Assembly (NCBI GenBank): GCA_902495265.1
Contig: CABUWR010000064.1
Coordinates: 1 to 7,326 of the forward strand
Direction: 5' to 3'
DNA: 7,326 nucleotides
Source of the DNA: an uncultured Collinsella sp.
GTDB taxonomy: Bacteria > Actinomycetota > Coriobacteriia > Coriobacteriales > Coriobacteriaceae
In this document: piece after piece, positions 1 through 5,878 of the stretch
Layout of the letters: each line of letters opens with the position of its first letter
Position numbering within the stretch: position 1 is the stretch's first letter
Translations under genes and position numbers: made by a program
Notes under the pieces: model-generated
Databases searched by the model: none
Told to the model about the DNA's origin: nothing
What the model saw: the letters and a program-made list of their open reading frames with translations, nothing else

Positions 1-1
1 T

Positions 2-676
<675 letters not shown>

Positions 677-679
677 GTT

Positions 680-1072
680 ATGCGTATCCGCATCGTGTGC
701 CCCGTGAGCTGCGCCTATGAGGGCGACGCTGCGTTTGTGTCGATTCCGTCCACGGATGGCGAGTTTGGAGTTCTGCCTGCTCACTCCAGCGAAATCTGCA
801 CGATCGACCGCGGTTACGTTCGCGTTTCCGATAAGGCCATGGGCACTGTCGACCACACGTTTGCCGTGGCCGGCGGCTATGCCCAGGTTGCGGACGATGT
901 CGTGACCGTCCTCGCCGAGCGCGCTTGCGATTTGGCGACCGTCGACGCCGACAAGGTTAAAGCTGATATTCAAGGTTTTGAAGAGAAGCTGGGTAATTTG
1001 TCGGAGGATGATGCACGCCGCGCCTACCTCTATAATGAAATCGCATGGTGTAAGCTCAAGCTTGCCCAATAG
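680..1072 (+). CDS. atpC: ATP synthase F1 subunit epsilon
   Basis: This is the 130-residue epsilon subunit of the F1 central stalk, which couples rotor and catalytic head and can inhibit ATP hydrolysis. Residues 1-85 look like the N-terminal beta sandwich: they include an AFVSIPSTDGEFGVLPAH stretch, the family's conserved G-x-x-G-[IV]-L-P-x-H motif, and a later AVAGGYAQV strand with VTVLAERA. Residues 86-130 are charged and helical, matching the C-terminal helix pair. Length is normal for the family. The ATG at 680 is preceded by GGGGGAG (664-670) at good spacing, inside the end of atpD. An intrinsic terminator follows, so this is the last gene of the atp operon. Two Cys near the N terminus (residues 7 and 11) are a minor oddity. 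Function is assigned from fold motifs plus its position after atpD. Confidence 0.97.
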   Translation: MRIRIVCPVSCAYEGDAAFVSIPSTDGEFGVLPAHSSEICTIDRGYVRVSDKAMGTVDHTFAVAGGYAQVADDVVTVLAERACDLATVDADKVKADIQGFEEKLGNLSEDDARRAYLYNEIAWCKLKLAQ

Positions 1073-1086
1073 TCAGACGTTTTAGC

Positions 1087-1104
1087 GTTCGACCATTTGC
1101 GAAC
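1087..1104 (+). other. Small hairpin upstream of the atp terminator
   Basis: GTTCG (1087-1091) can pair with CGAAC (1100-1104) around an 8-base loop in the atpC-murA gap. It is a weak 5-bp stem with no T tract. It may only be part of the 3' untranslated region of the atp transcript; no function is claimed. Confidence 0.3.
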
Positions 1105-1108
1105 ACAT

Positions 1109-1147
1109 CATGCCCGGGATGGCCCAGCCACCCCGGGCATGCTTTTT
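1109..1147 (+). terminator. Intrinsic terminator of the atp operon
   Basis: A perfect 10-bp stem (CATGCCCGGG at 1109-1118 with CCCGGGCATG at 1132-1141) is extended inward across an A/C mismatch by TGG/CCA around a CCCAG loop. It is followed by C and five T (1143-1147). The stem is very GC-rich and the T run is short but adequate. The T tract ends 13 bases before the murA start, leaving no room for a promoter in between. Confidence 0.88.
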
Positions 1148-1148
1148 G

Positions 1149-1163
1149 AAAGGGTAGACCTTG
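1149..1163 (+). promoter_or_regulatory. murA ribosome binding site with TTG start
   Basis: AAAGGG at 1149-1154, 6 bases before TTG at 1161-1163, supports the non-ATG start of murA. The site begins directly after the T tract of the upstream terminator. Confidence 0.7.
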
Positions 1164-2444
1164 GATATTATCCGCGTTGAGGGTGGCCACGCCATCGGGG
1201 GTTCCGTGCCTGTTTCGGGCGCCAAGAACTCCGCGCTCAAACTTATGGCGGCAACGCTTCTGGCGCCGGGCAAGACGACGCTGCAGAACGTGCCCGATAT
1301 TTCCGATGTCCACGTGATGGGCAAGGTGCTCAAGGGTATGGGCGCTACGATCGATGTTCTCGACGAGCACACGCTCGAGATCGATACCTCCCAGGTCGAT
1401 TCTTGGGAGGCTCCCTATGAGCTCGTTGCCAAGATGCGCGCTTCCACTGCCGTGATGGGACCCCTGCTGGGCCGTTTTCATCGCGCCAAGATCGCCATGC
1501 CCGGCGGCTGCAACCTGGGCGCTCGCAAGATCGATATGCATATCTTGGGTCTTGAGGCCTTGGGCGTTGAGTTCGATACCGCCCACGGCTATATCAACGC
1601 CAACGCGCCCCAGGGCCTGCGCGGTACCACCGTCACGCTCGAGTTTGCCAGCGTCGGTGCGACCGAGAACCTCATCATGGCCTCCGTTCGCGCGCAGGGT
1701 ACCACGGTTATCGATAATGCCGCCCGCGAGCCCGAGATCGTCGATCTCGCCAACATGCTCAACGAGATGGGTGCCAAGATTGTCGGTGCCGGTACGCCTG
1801 TCGTGACCATCGAGGGCGTAGAAGAGCTGCATCCTGTTACCCATCGCGTGGTGGGCGACCGTATCGAGGCCGGTACCTTTATCGTTGCCGGTGCGTTGAT
1901 GGCCGACGATCGCGGTGTCGATGTCACGGGCTTTTGCCCCATTCATTTGGGCATGGTGCTCAAGAAGATGGAGCTCATGGGTATCGACTGCGAGCGCGTC
2001 GAGGATGGCGTCCATGTGAACCGTGCCGAGCGCATCAAGCCGGTCGACATCCAGACCCTTCCGTTCCCCGGCTTCCCGACGGACATGCAGGCGCAGATTA
2101 TGGTACTCTCCGCCCTTGCCGATGGTAGCTCCGTTATCACCGAGAACATCTTCGAGAATCGCTTTATGTTCGCATCCGAGCTGGTGCGCATGGGCGCCGA
2201 TATTCGCATCGAGAGCCATCACGCTATGATTCACGGCGTCAAGGGCTTCTCCGGCGCTCAGGTAACCTCACCGGATCTTCGTGGTGGCGCGGCGCTCGTC
2301 GTTGCCGGCCTAATTGCCGACGGCACGACCGAGGTCTCGGCCATCCATCACATTAAGCGCGGCTACGAACAGTTTGTTGAAAAGTTGCAGGCGCTTGGCG
2401 CTCATGTCGAGCACGCCACTGTTCCCGATCCCGTCATCTACTAA
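1161..2444 (+). CDS. murA: UDP-N-acetylglucosamine 1-carboxyvinyltransferase
   Basis: MurA transfers enolpyruvate from phosphoenolpyruvate to UDP-GlcNAc in the cytoplasm, the first committed step of peptidoglycan synthesis. The 427-residue product has the full set of family landmarks: SGAKNSALK with catalytic Lys22-Asn23, Arg93 in KMRAS, the loop PGGCNLGARK with Cys117, FPTDMQAQ with the general base Asp308, and KRGYEQFVEKLQALGA with Arg400 near the C terminus. Cys117 is the residue that fosfomycin alkylates in this family, so this copy has no Cys-to-Asp type of intrinsic resistance. The start is TTG at 1161: the sequence from there (DIIRVEGGHAIGGSVPVSGAKN) matches the normal N terminus, AAAGGG (1149-1154) lies 6 bases upstream, and the next ATG is 28 codons in, beyond essential residues. 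murA next to atpC is a common order in Gram-positive genomes. The LCP gene follows closely. Confidence 0.98.
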   Translation: MDIIRVEGGHAIGGSVPVSGAKNSALKLMAATLLAPGKTTLQNVPDISDVHVMGKVLKGMGATIDVLDEHTLEIDTSQVDSWEAPYELVAKMRASTAVMGPLLGRFHRAKIAMPGGCNLGARKIDMHILGLEALGVEFDTAHGYINANAPQGLRGTTVTLEFASVGATENLIMASVRAQGTTVIDNAAREPEIVDLANMLNEMGAKIVGAGTPVVTIEGVEELHPVTHRVVGDRIEAGTFIVAGALMADDRGVDVTGFCPIHLGMVLKKMELMGIDCERVEDGVHVNRAERIKPVDIQTLPFPGFPTDMQAQIMVLSALADGSSVITENIFENRFMFASELVRMGADIRIESHHAMIHGVKGFSGAQVTSPDLRGGAALVVAGLIADGTTEVSAIHHIKRGYEQFVEKLQALGAHVEHATVPDPVIY

Positions 2445-2445
2445 T

Positions 2446-2459
2446 GCAGGTTGCCTATG
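2446..2459 (+). promoter_or_regulatory. Ribosome binding site that decides the LCP start
   Basis: GCAGG at 2446-2450 is spaced 6 bases from ATG 2457-2459 but 0 bases from the alternative in-frame TTG at 2451. This favours the ATG and a protein two residues shorter than the longest open frame. Confidence 0.6.
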
Positions 2460-3680
2460 TTTAAGAAAAAGCCCATTACGGAATCTCGAAGACCTTCGAC
2501 CGGCGCTCAGGCAAAAATCTATAGCCGCGATAACGTTGCCCGCTATTCCGAGCGCGCCCGTCAGCGCCGTCGCGGTCATACGGTTCGCCGCGTTGCGCTC
2601 ATTGCTGTGCTCGGTGTGCTGCTGAGCGCTACGACTGCCGCCGGCCTGTGGTTTGCCACCATTATGGGCAAGCTCGGCGATTCCAATGTCATTACCGACA
2701 ACCTGCGCCAGATCCTGGTTGATACCGACGAGGCAAAGGACCCGTTCTACGTGCTACTCCTTGGCACTGACGGTCGCCCGGGCGAGGATACATACCGCGC
2801 CGACTCGATTATCCTGGCGCGTATCGACCCCACGCAAAAACAGGCGACGCTCATCTCCATTCCGCGCGATACCAAGGTCGTCTACAACGGCTCGACCATG
2901 AAGATCAACGCCTGCCATACCTACGGCGGCGCCGAAGCCATGGTCCAGGCGGTCAACGAGCTGTGCGGTGTCCAGATTTCCCACTATGCCGAGGTCAGCT
3001 TCGACGGCATGCAGTCGCTGATTGATTCGGTCGGCGGCATCGACATTAACGCAACCGACGATGTCGACGACCCCGAGCATCTCGACATTAAGATCACCGC
3101 CGGTCAGCAGCACATGGATGGCGCGACCGCCCTTACCTATGCCCGTTGCCGCTACATCTATGCCGATGGCGACTACACACGCATGCGCCACCAGCGTCAG
3201 GTGCTCGGCGCCCTCGCCAACCAGATCCTCAACAACTTCGATGCCACCAAGGTCTTCGACCTCATCAATTCGCTGTCCGACATGCTCGTGACCGATATGA
3301 GCGTTCAGGACATCGTCTCTACGGTCAATGCCATGCGCGGCATGGATGTTGACGGCATCTATTCGGCCAACTTGCCTTCGTATGCCGATGCCAGCACCAT
3401 GATTGATGGCGTGAGCTACGTCTTTGTCTACGAGGACGAGCTTAAGGAAATGATGGAGCGCGTCGACGCTGGTAAGGATCCCAAGGGCCCCAATACCATG
3501 GGCCAGTCCGATGGCTCCAGCTCTACGATCGGCGACCTGAACAACAACACGTCCGATGATTACGCCAACGGCACCGCAACCTCATCGGTTAGCTCTGACG
3601 ATTCCGATGACACAAGCGATTCGAGCGATTCGGGCTACTACGAAGAGCCCACCGGCGACGGCAACGGCTACTCCTACTAG
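2457..3680 (+). CDS. LytR-CpsA-Psr (LCP) family cell-wall glycopolymer transferase
   Basis: LCP proteins sit in the membrane with the enzyme domain outside, and transfer lipid-linked anionic glycopolymers or polysaccharides to peptidoglycan. In this 407-residue product, residues 1-44 are a basic cytoplasmic tail (rich in Arg and Lys), 45-68 are one membrane helix (VALIAVLGVLLSATTAAGLWF), and about 98-258 form the LCP domain. Visible motifs are FYVLLLGTDGRPGE, YRADSIIL (Arg114, Asp116), SIPRDT (Arg137, Asp138), KINACHTYGG, VGGIDI, and YARCRYIYADGDYTRMRHQRQ with the conserved arginines. Residues 343-407 are a low-complexity Ser/Asp/Asn/Gly tail ending in Tyr-rich sequence. The ATG at 2457 is preferred because GCAGG (2446-2450) is 6 bases upstream; a TTG at 2451 in the same frame would touch that site. 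The gene starts 12 bases after murA, so co-transcription is likely. The exact polymer cannot be told from sequence. Confidence 0.95.
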   Translation: MFKKKPITESRRPSTGAQAKIYSRDNVARYSERARQRRRGHTVRRVALIAVLGVLLSATTAAGLWFATIMGKLGDSNVITDNLRQILVDTDEAKDPFYVLLLGTDGRPGEDTYRADSIILARIDPTQKQATLISIPRDTKVVYNGSTMKINACHTYGGAEAMVQAVNELCGVQISHYAEVSFDGMQSLIDSVGGIDINATDDVDDPEHLDIKITAGQQHMDGATALTYARCRYIYADGDYTRMRHQRQVLGALANQILNNFDATKVFDLINSLSDMLVTDMSVQDIVSTVNAMRGMDVDGIYSANLPSYADASTMIDGVSYVFVYEDELKEMMERVDAGKDPKGPNTMGQSDGSSSTIGDLNNNTSDDYANGTATSSVSSDDSDDTSDSSDSGYYEEPTGDGNGYSY

Positions 3681-3682
3681 TT

Positions 3683-3704
3683 CCGCCGTTCTACCGAACG
3701 GCGG
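3683..3704 (+). other. Perfect hairpin just after the LCP stop codon
   Basis: CCGCCGTTC (3683-3691) pairs perfectly with GAACGGCGG (3696-3704) around a TACC loop, two bases after the stop. No T run follows, so it is not a classic intrinsic terminator by itself. It could stabilise the 3' end of the mRNA or act together with the terminator about 45 bases further on. Confidence 0.6.
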
Positions 3705-3708
3705 ACCG

Positions 3709-3833
3709 GCCGACGCTGCGCGCCGCCCAAGGCGACAATTTGTCATTCAAAAGGCAGGGCATGACCAGAAGGTCAATGCCCTGCCTTTTTCATGCCAACT
3801 TGTCCGCCTTGGGCGGCGCTCGCTGACGTTGGC
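3709..3833. repeat. Long imperfect inverted repeat enclosing the LCP terminator
   Basis: GCGCCGCCCAAGGCGACAA (3720-3738) is the reverse complement of 3800-3819 except for one extra C. Further out, GCCGACG (3709-3715) can pair with CGTTGGC (3827-3833) using one G-T wobble. The arms flank the terminator hairpin at 3749-3790, giving a nested structure of about 125 bases. This is read directly from the sequence. Whether it is a dispersed extragenic repeat of the REP or BIME kind is an inference. Confidence 0.7.
3749..3790 (+). terminator. Intrinsic terminator of the murA-LCP transcript
   Basis: AAAAGGCAGGGCATGACC on the left pairs with GGTC-A-ATGCCCTGCCTTTT on the right, one bulged A, around an AGAA loop, and ends in a T run (3786-3790). 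The A-rich left foot and T-rich right foot mean it could also work on the minus strand. Confidence 0.88.
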
Positions 3834-3865
3834 TCAACCTGCGATGCTGTGTAGCGGTAGTCATC

Positions 3866-3967
3866 GGGGACGTTCTTAAACGACTAGTCAAAGGGGACAC
3901 TCTTGCGGCACTTGACACTTGGCACTTGGGGACGTTCCTTATGTGCCGGCAGTTTGGGACACTTCTT
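3866..3967 (+). repeat. Four GGGGAC(G/A)(T/C)TCTT-like direct repeats
   Basis: The copies are GGGGACGTTCTT (3866-3877), GGGGACACTCTT (3893-3904), GGGGACGTTCCTT (3928-3940) and GGGACACTTCTT (3956-3967). They alternate GACGTTC and GACACT types, with 27-28 bases between the members of each pair and 35 between pairs, so the array looks like a duplicated two-part unit. Similar GGGGACGTTC/GGGACACTTC words are, as far as I recall, dispersed in Coriobacteriia and often sit beside REP-associated Y1 transposases. No transposase gene is present here. Confidence 0.6.
3909..3929 (+). repeat. Three CACTTG(A/G) heptads in tandem
   Basis: CACTTG occurs at 3909, 3916 and 3923, exactly 7 bases apart, running straight into the third GGGGAC copy. 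It is probably local slippage or part of the same repeat unit. Confidence 0.55.
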
Positions 3968-3979
3968 ACGCCAAGAGGC

Positions 3980-4010
3980 TGGTGCACATCTACCTGTCCT
4001 CAGTGCACCA
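3980..4010. other. 8-bp inverted repeat TGGTGCAC/GTGCACCA
   Basis: TGGTGCAC (3980-3987) and GTGCACCA (4003-4010) form a perfect 8-bp stem with a 15-base loop. On the minus strand it lies immediately downstream of the pepT terminator T tract. It has no T run that would make it a good terminator itself. Confidence 0.5.
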
Positions 4011-4049
4011 AAAATAATCGCCCCGTTCTCTGGTGAGGACGGGGCGATT
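4010..4049 (-). terminator. Intrinsic terminator of pepT
   Basis: AATCGCCCCGTTCTC (4016-4030) pairs with GAGGACGGGGCGATT (4035-4049) around a TGGT loop, with one T-G position that is an A-C mismatch on the minus strand. On the minus strand the stem is followed by ATTTTT (complement of 4010-4015), giving a standard terminator 27 bases after the pepT stop. On the plus strand the tail is only TTTCTCTATT, so it is mainly a minus-strand terminator. Confidence 0.88.
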
Positions 4050-4075
4050 TCTCTATTAGGCTTGTGCAGCCAGGC

Positions 4076-5323
4076 TTATGCGAAGCGGGCGACGAGTTCC
4101 TGGAGGACGTCGGTCATCTTGACGAGCGAGCTGACCGGGACAAACTCGTTAACGCCGTGGTAGCAGTAGCCGCCTGTGGAAAGGTTGGGGCAGGGCAGGC
4201 CACGGAACGACAGCTGCGCACCGTCGGTACCACCGCGAATCGGCAGCACCTGGGGCTCAATGTCGCAGGCAAGGTAGGCTTCCTTGGCGACATCGATAAG
4301 CTCGGGGTAGTCACGCACGATCTCGGCCATGTTGCGGTACTGCTGCTTGATCTCGACCGTCACGCGTTCATCGCCCAGGCGCTGGTTGAGCAGGGCTGCG
4401 GCGGAATCAATCAGCGCGAGCTTCTGCTGGAACTTTGCCGCGTCGTGGTCGCGAACGATATAGCGCGCCGTAGCGTGGTCGACGGTTGCAGACACGCCCT
4501 CAAGATGATAGAAGCCCTCGTAGCCCTCGGTGTATTCCGGGCGCTGCGCATAAGGGAGCAGCGCGTTAAAGTCGCAGAACAGATTGCCCGCGTTGACCAT
4601 GCGGCCCTTGGCGTCACCGGGATGGATGGACTGGCCCTCAAAGTGAACGGTTGCCTCGGCGGCGTTAAAGCACTCCCACTCCAGCTCGCCAATGGGACCG
4701 CCGTCGACCGTGTAGGCGTACTTGCAGCCGAAGGCCTCGATGTCCAACAGTTCGGCGCCGTGACCGATTTCTTCGTCCGGGCAAAAACAAATGCCGAGTG
4801 CGGGGTGGGGCAGCGAGGGGTCCTGAGCGATACGCGCGACAAGCGCCATGATCTCGGCGACACCGGCCTTGTCGTCGGCGCCCAGCAGCGTGGTGCCGTC
4901 ACTGCAGACCAAGTCCTCACCCACAAGGTCGTTCAGGGCGGGAAGCTTGGCGGTGCTCATGGCCACGGGCTTGCCGTCAACGGTTCCGCAGACCAGATCG
5001 CCGCCTTCGTAGTGCACAATGTGCGGCTTCACGCCGGCGCCCGGCGCAACCTCGGTGGTGTCGAGGTGTGCGATCAGACCCAGGGCGGGCTTGTCCTCCG
5101 CGCCCGCGCTCGCAGGAATATGTGCGCAGACGTAGGCATGTTCAGTCACATGGGCATCGGCCGCGCCGAGCTCGCGCAGCTCCTCGGCCAGCACATTAGC
5201 AAGGTCAAACTGAACGTTGCTCGAAGGCACCTGGTCGCAGTTTGCATCCTCGGATTGCGTGTTGATTTGGACGTAGCGCAAAAAGCGCTCAAGGACGTCG
5301 GGGTTCGTGGTGTTGTTTTCCAT
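4076..5323 (-). CDS. pepT: Peptidase T (zinc aminotripeptidase, M20B)
   Basis: PepT removes the N-terminal residue from tripeptides in the cytoplasm. The 415-residue product has the M20 metal site in order: AHLDTTEVAPG (His86, with Asp88), LLGADDKAGVAEIM (bridging Asp150), CPDEEIGHGAELLD (catalytic Glu184, ligand Glu185), AYTVDGGPIGELE (Asp207), and GGYCYHGVNEF (His389). HPGDAKGRMVNA, TEGYEGFYHLEG and PIRGGTDGAQLSFRGLPCPN are strongly PepT-like, separating it from other M20 enzymes. Length is close to the usual 405-415. The ATG at 5323 is chosen because it gives a normal N terminus and has GGAG (complement of 5332-5335) 8 bases upstream. Longer open sequence to 5476 would overlap the divergent regulator gene. 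The gene is monocistronic, divergent from a metal-dependent repressor, and shares a palindromic control region with it. Confidence 0.97.
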   Translation of the reverse strand: MENNTTNPDVLERFLRYVQINTQSEDANCDQVPSSNVQFDLANVLAEELRELGAADAHVTEHAYVCAHIPASAGAEDKPALGLIAHLDTTEVAPGAGVKPHIVHYEGGDLVCGTVDGKPVAMSTAKLPALNDLVGEDLVCSDGTTLLGADDKAGVAEIMALVARIAQDPSLPHPALGICFCPDEEIGHGAELLDIEAFGCKYAYTVDGGPIGELEWECFNAAEATVHFEGQSIHPGDAKGRMVNAGNLFCDFNALLPYAQRPEYTEGYEGFYHLEGVSATVDHATARYIVRDHDAAKFQQKLALIDSAAALLNQRLGDERVTVEIKQQYRNMAEIVRDYPELIDVAKEAYLACDIEPQVLPIRGGTDGAQLSFRGLPCPNLSTGGYCYHGVNEFVPVSSLVKMTDVLQELVARFA

Positions 5324-5361
5324 AAAGACCGCTCCAATCTTGGTCGTCGTGTGCAACAAGA

Positions 5362-5367
5362 ACTCTA
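5362..5367 (-). promoter_or_regulatory. Candidate extended -10 of the pepT promoter
   Basis: On the minus strand the sequence reads TGCTAGAGT, an extended -10 (TG-n-TAGAGT), about 39 bases before the pepT ATG. The -35 position 17 bases upstream falls in the palindrome and is a poor match (CGGTAT), which fits dependence on the TG extension. Confidence 0.45.
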
Positions 5368-5370
5368 GCA

Positions 5371-5390
5371 CGGTATGCCACAGCATACCG
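5371..5390. promoter_or_regulatory. Perfect palindrome, likely operator for the divergent genes
   Basis: CGGTATGC (5371-5378) and GCATACCG (5383-5390) are perfect reverse complements with a CACA spacer. The site lies between pepT (start 5323) and the DtxR/MntR-like gene (start 5444), over the expected -35 positions of both candidate promoters. No T run follows, so it is not a terminator. Binding by the adjacent repressor is inferred from position and symmetry. Confidence 0.65.
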
Positions 5391-5406
5391 CGACGGGCGG
5401 ATGGGG

Positions 5407-5412
5407 TAGAAT
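5407..5412 (+). promoter_or_regulatory. Candidate -10 of the regulator promoter
   Basis: TAGAAT matches five of six bases of the TATAAT consensus and would give a leader of about 25 bases before ATG 5444. The matching -35 position (about 5384-5389) is inside the palindrome and is weak. Confidence 0.45.
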
Positions 5413-5443
5413 CAGCCTTTGAAAGCAGAAGGGACGGAAGGTC

Positions 5444-5866
5444 ATGGATACGACAAATAGCGAGCGCGAGCTGCACCTAACGGTGGCGAACGAAGACTAC
5501 TTGGAGTGCATGGTTCGCATCGAAAACGAAGAAGGGGAGACCAATGGCGTGCGATCGGTCGACATCGCGCAGCGTCTTGGTGTCTCCAAGGCATCGGTCA
5601 ATAAGGCGGTTTCGGCGCTTAAGGCGTCCGAGCTTGTCGAGCAATCGCATTACGGCAAGGTCATCCTGACCGACCGTGGTCGCGAGGTCGGCACGGCAAT
5701 CTGGTACCGTCATCGCCTTATCCGCACGTTTTTGGTCCAGGAGCTCGGCGTCGATTTTGAGCGGGCCGATTCCGAGGCGTGCATGATGGAACATGCGCTT
5801 TCCGAGGACACGATGAGCCGCTGGCTCGCCTATCTCGAAAAACAGGGAATCAGCGTCGAGGAATAG
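5444..5866 (+). CDS. DtxR/MntR-family metal-dependent transcriptional repressor
   Basis: This 140-residue cytoplasmic DNA-binding protein belongs to a family that represses metal uptake or related genes when bound to Mn(II), Fe(II) or similar. Residues 15-80 form the winged helix: NEDYLECMVRIENEEGE, then SVDIAQRLGVSKASVNKAVSAL as helix-turn-helix and KVILTDRGREVG as wing. Residues 84-135 form the dimerisation domain with YRHRLIRTFLVQELGV and SEACMMEHALSED. Candidate metal ligands by alignment from memory are Asp18, Glu21, His90, Cys113, Glu116 and His117. Asp18 is MntR-like, whereas Cys113 sits where MntR has Glu99 and DtxR has Cys102. There is no C-terminal SH3-like domain, so the length resembles MntR. 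AAGGGA (5429-5434) serves as ribosome binding site. The palindrome upstream suggests autoregulation and control of pepT. Which metal it senses is not resolved. Confidence 0.9.
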   Translation: MDTTNSERELHLTVANEDYLECMVRIENEEGETNGVRSVDIAQRLGVSKASVNKAVSALKASELVEQSHYGKVILTDRGREVGTAIWYRHRLIRTFLVQELGVDFERADSEACMMEHALSEDTMSRWLAYLEKQGISVEE

Positions 5867-5878
5867 CGAAACACATAT

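Larger units (their letters stand above)
3681..4075. other. Gene-free convergent intergenic region
   Basis: No convincing gene lies in these 395 bases between the LCP and pepT stop codons. Short open frames crossing it (for example plus strand to about 3879 and minus strand 3790-3987) have no ribosome binding site and run through hairpins and repeats. The stretch contains the 3683-3704 hairpin, the nested inverted repeat with terminator, the GGGGAC-type repeats, an 8-bp stem at 3980-4010 and the pepT terminator. Confidence 0.75.

Noticed and set aside
1056..2234. 392-codon open frame antisense to murA
   Set aside because: murA in this region has all catalytic motifs. The antisense frame has no recognisable family and arises from strong third-position GC bias.
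3556..3879. 107-codon open frame overlapping the end of the LCP gene
   Set aside because: It is out of frame with LCP, lacks a ribosome binding site, and runs through two hairpins and the repeats.
3866..3967. CRISPR array
   Set aside because: The repeats are only about 12 bases, degenerate and alternating in type, and there are no cas genes nearby.
3790..3987. 65-codon minus-strand open frame in the intergenic repeat region
   Set aside because: It has no ribosome binding site, and its composition follows the GGGGAC repeats. Proteins of this kind in databases are typically over-predictions in repeats.
4064..5368. 434-codon open frame on the plus strand across pepT
   Set aside because: It is the mirror of the real pepT reading frame, which carries all zinc ligands on the minus strand.
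5324..5476. Upstream extension of pepT to an ATG at 5476
   Set aside because: It would run through the palindrome and promoters and overlap the regulator start. The ATG at 5323 has a good ribosome binding site and gives a normal N terminus.
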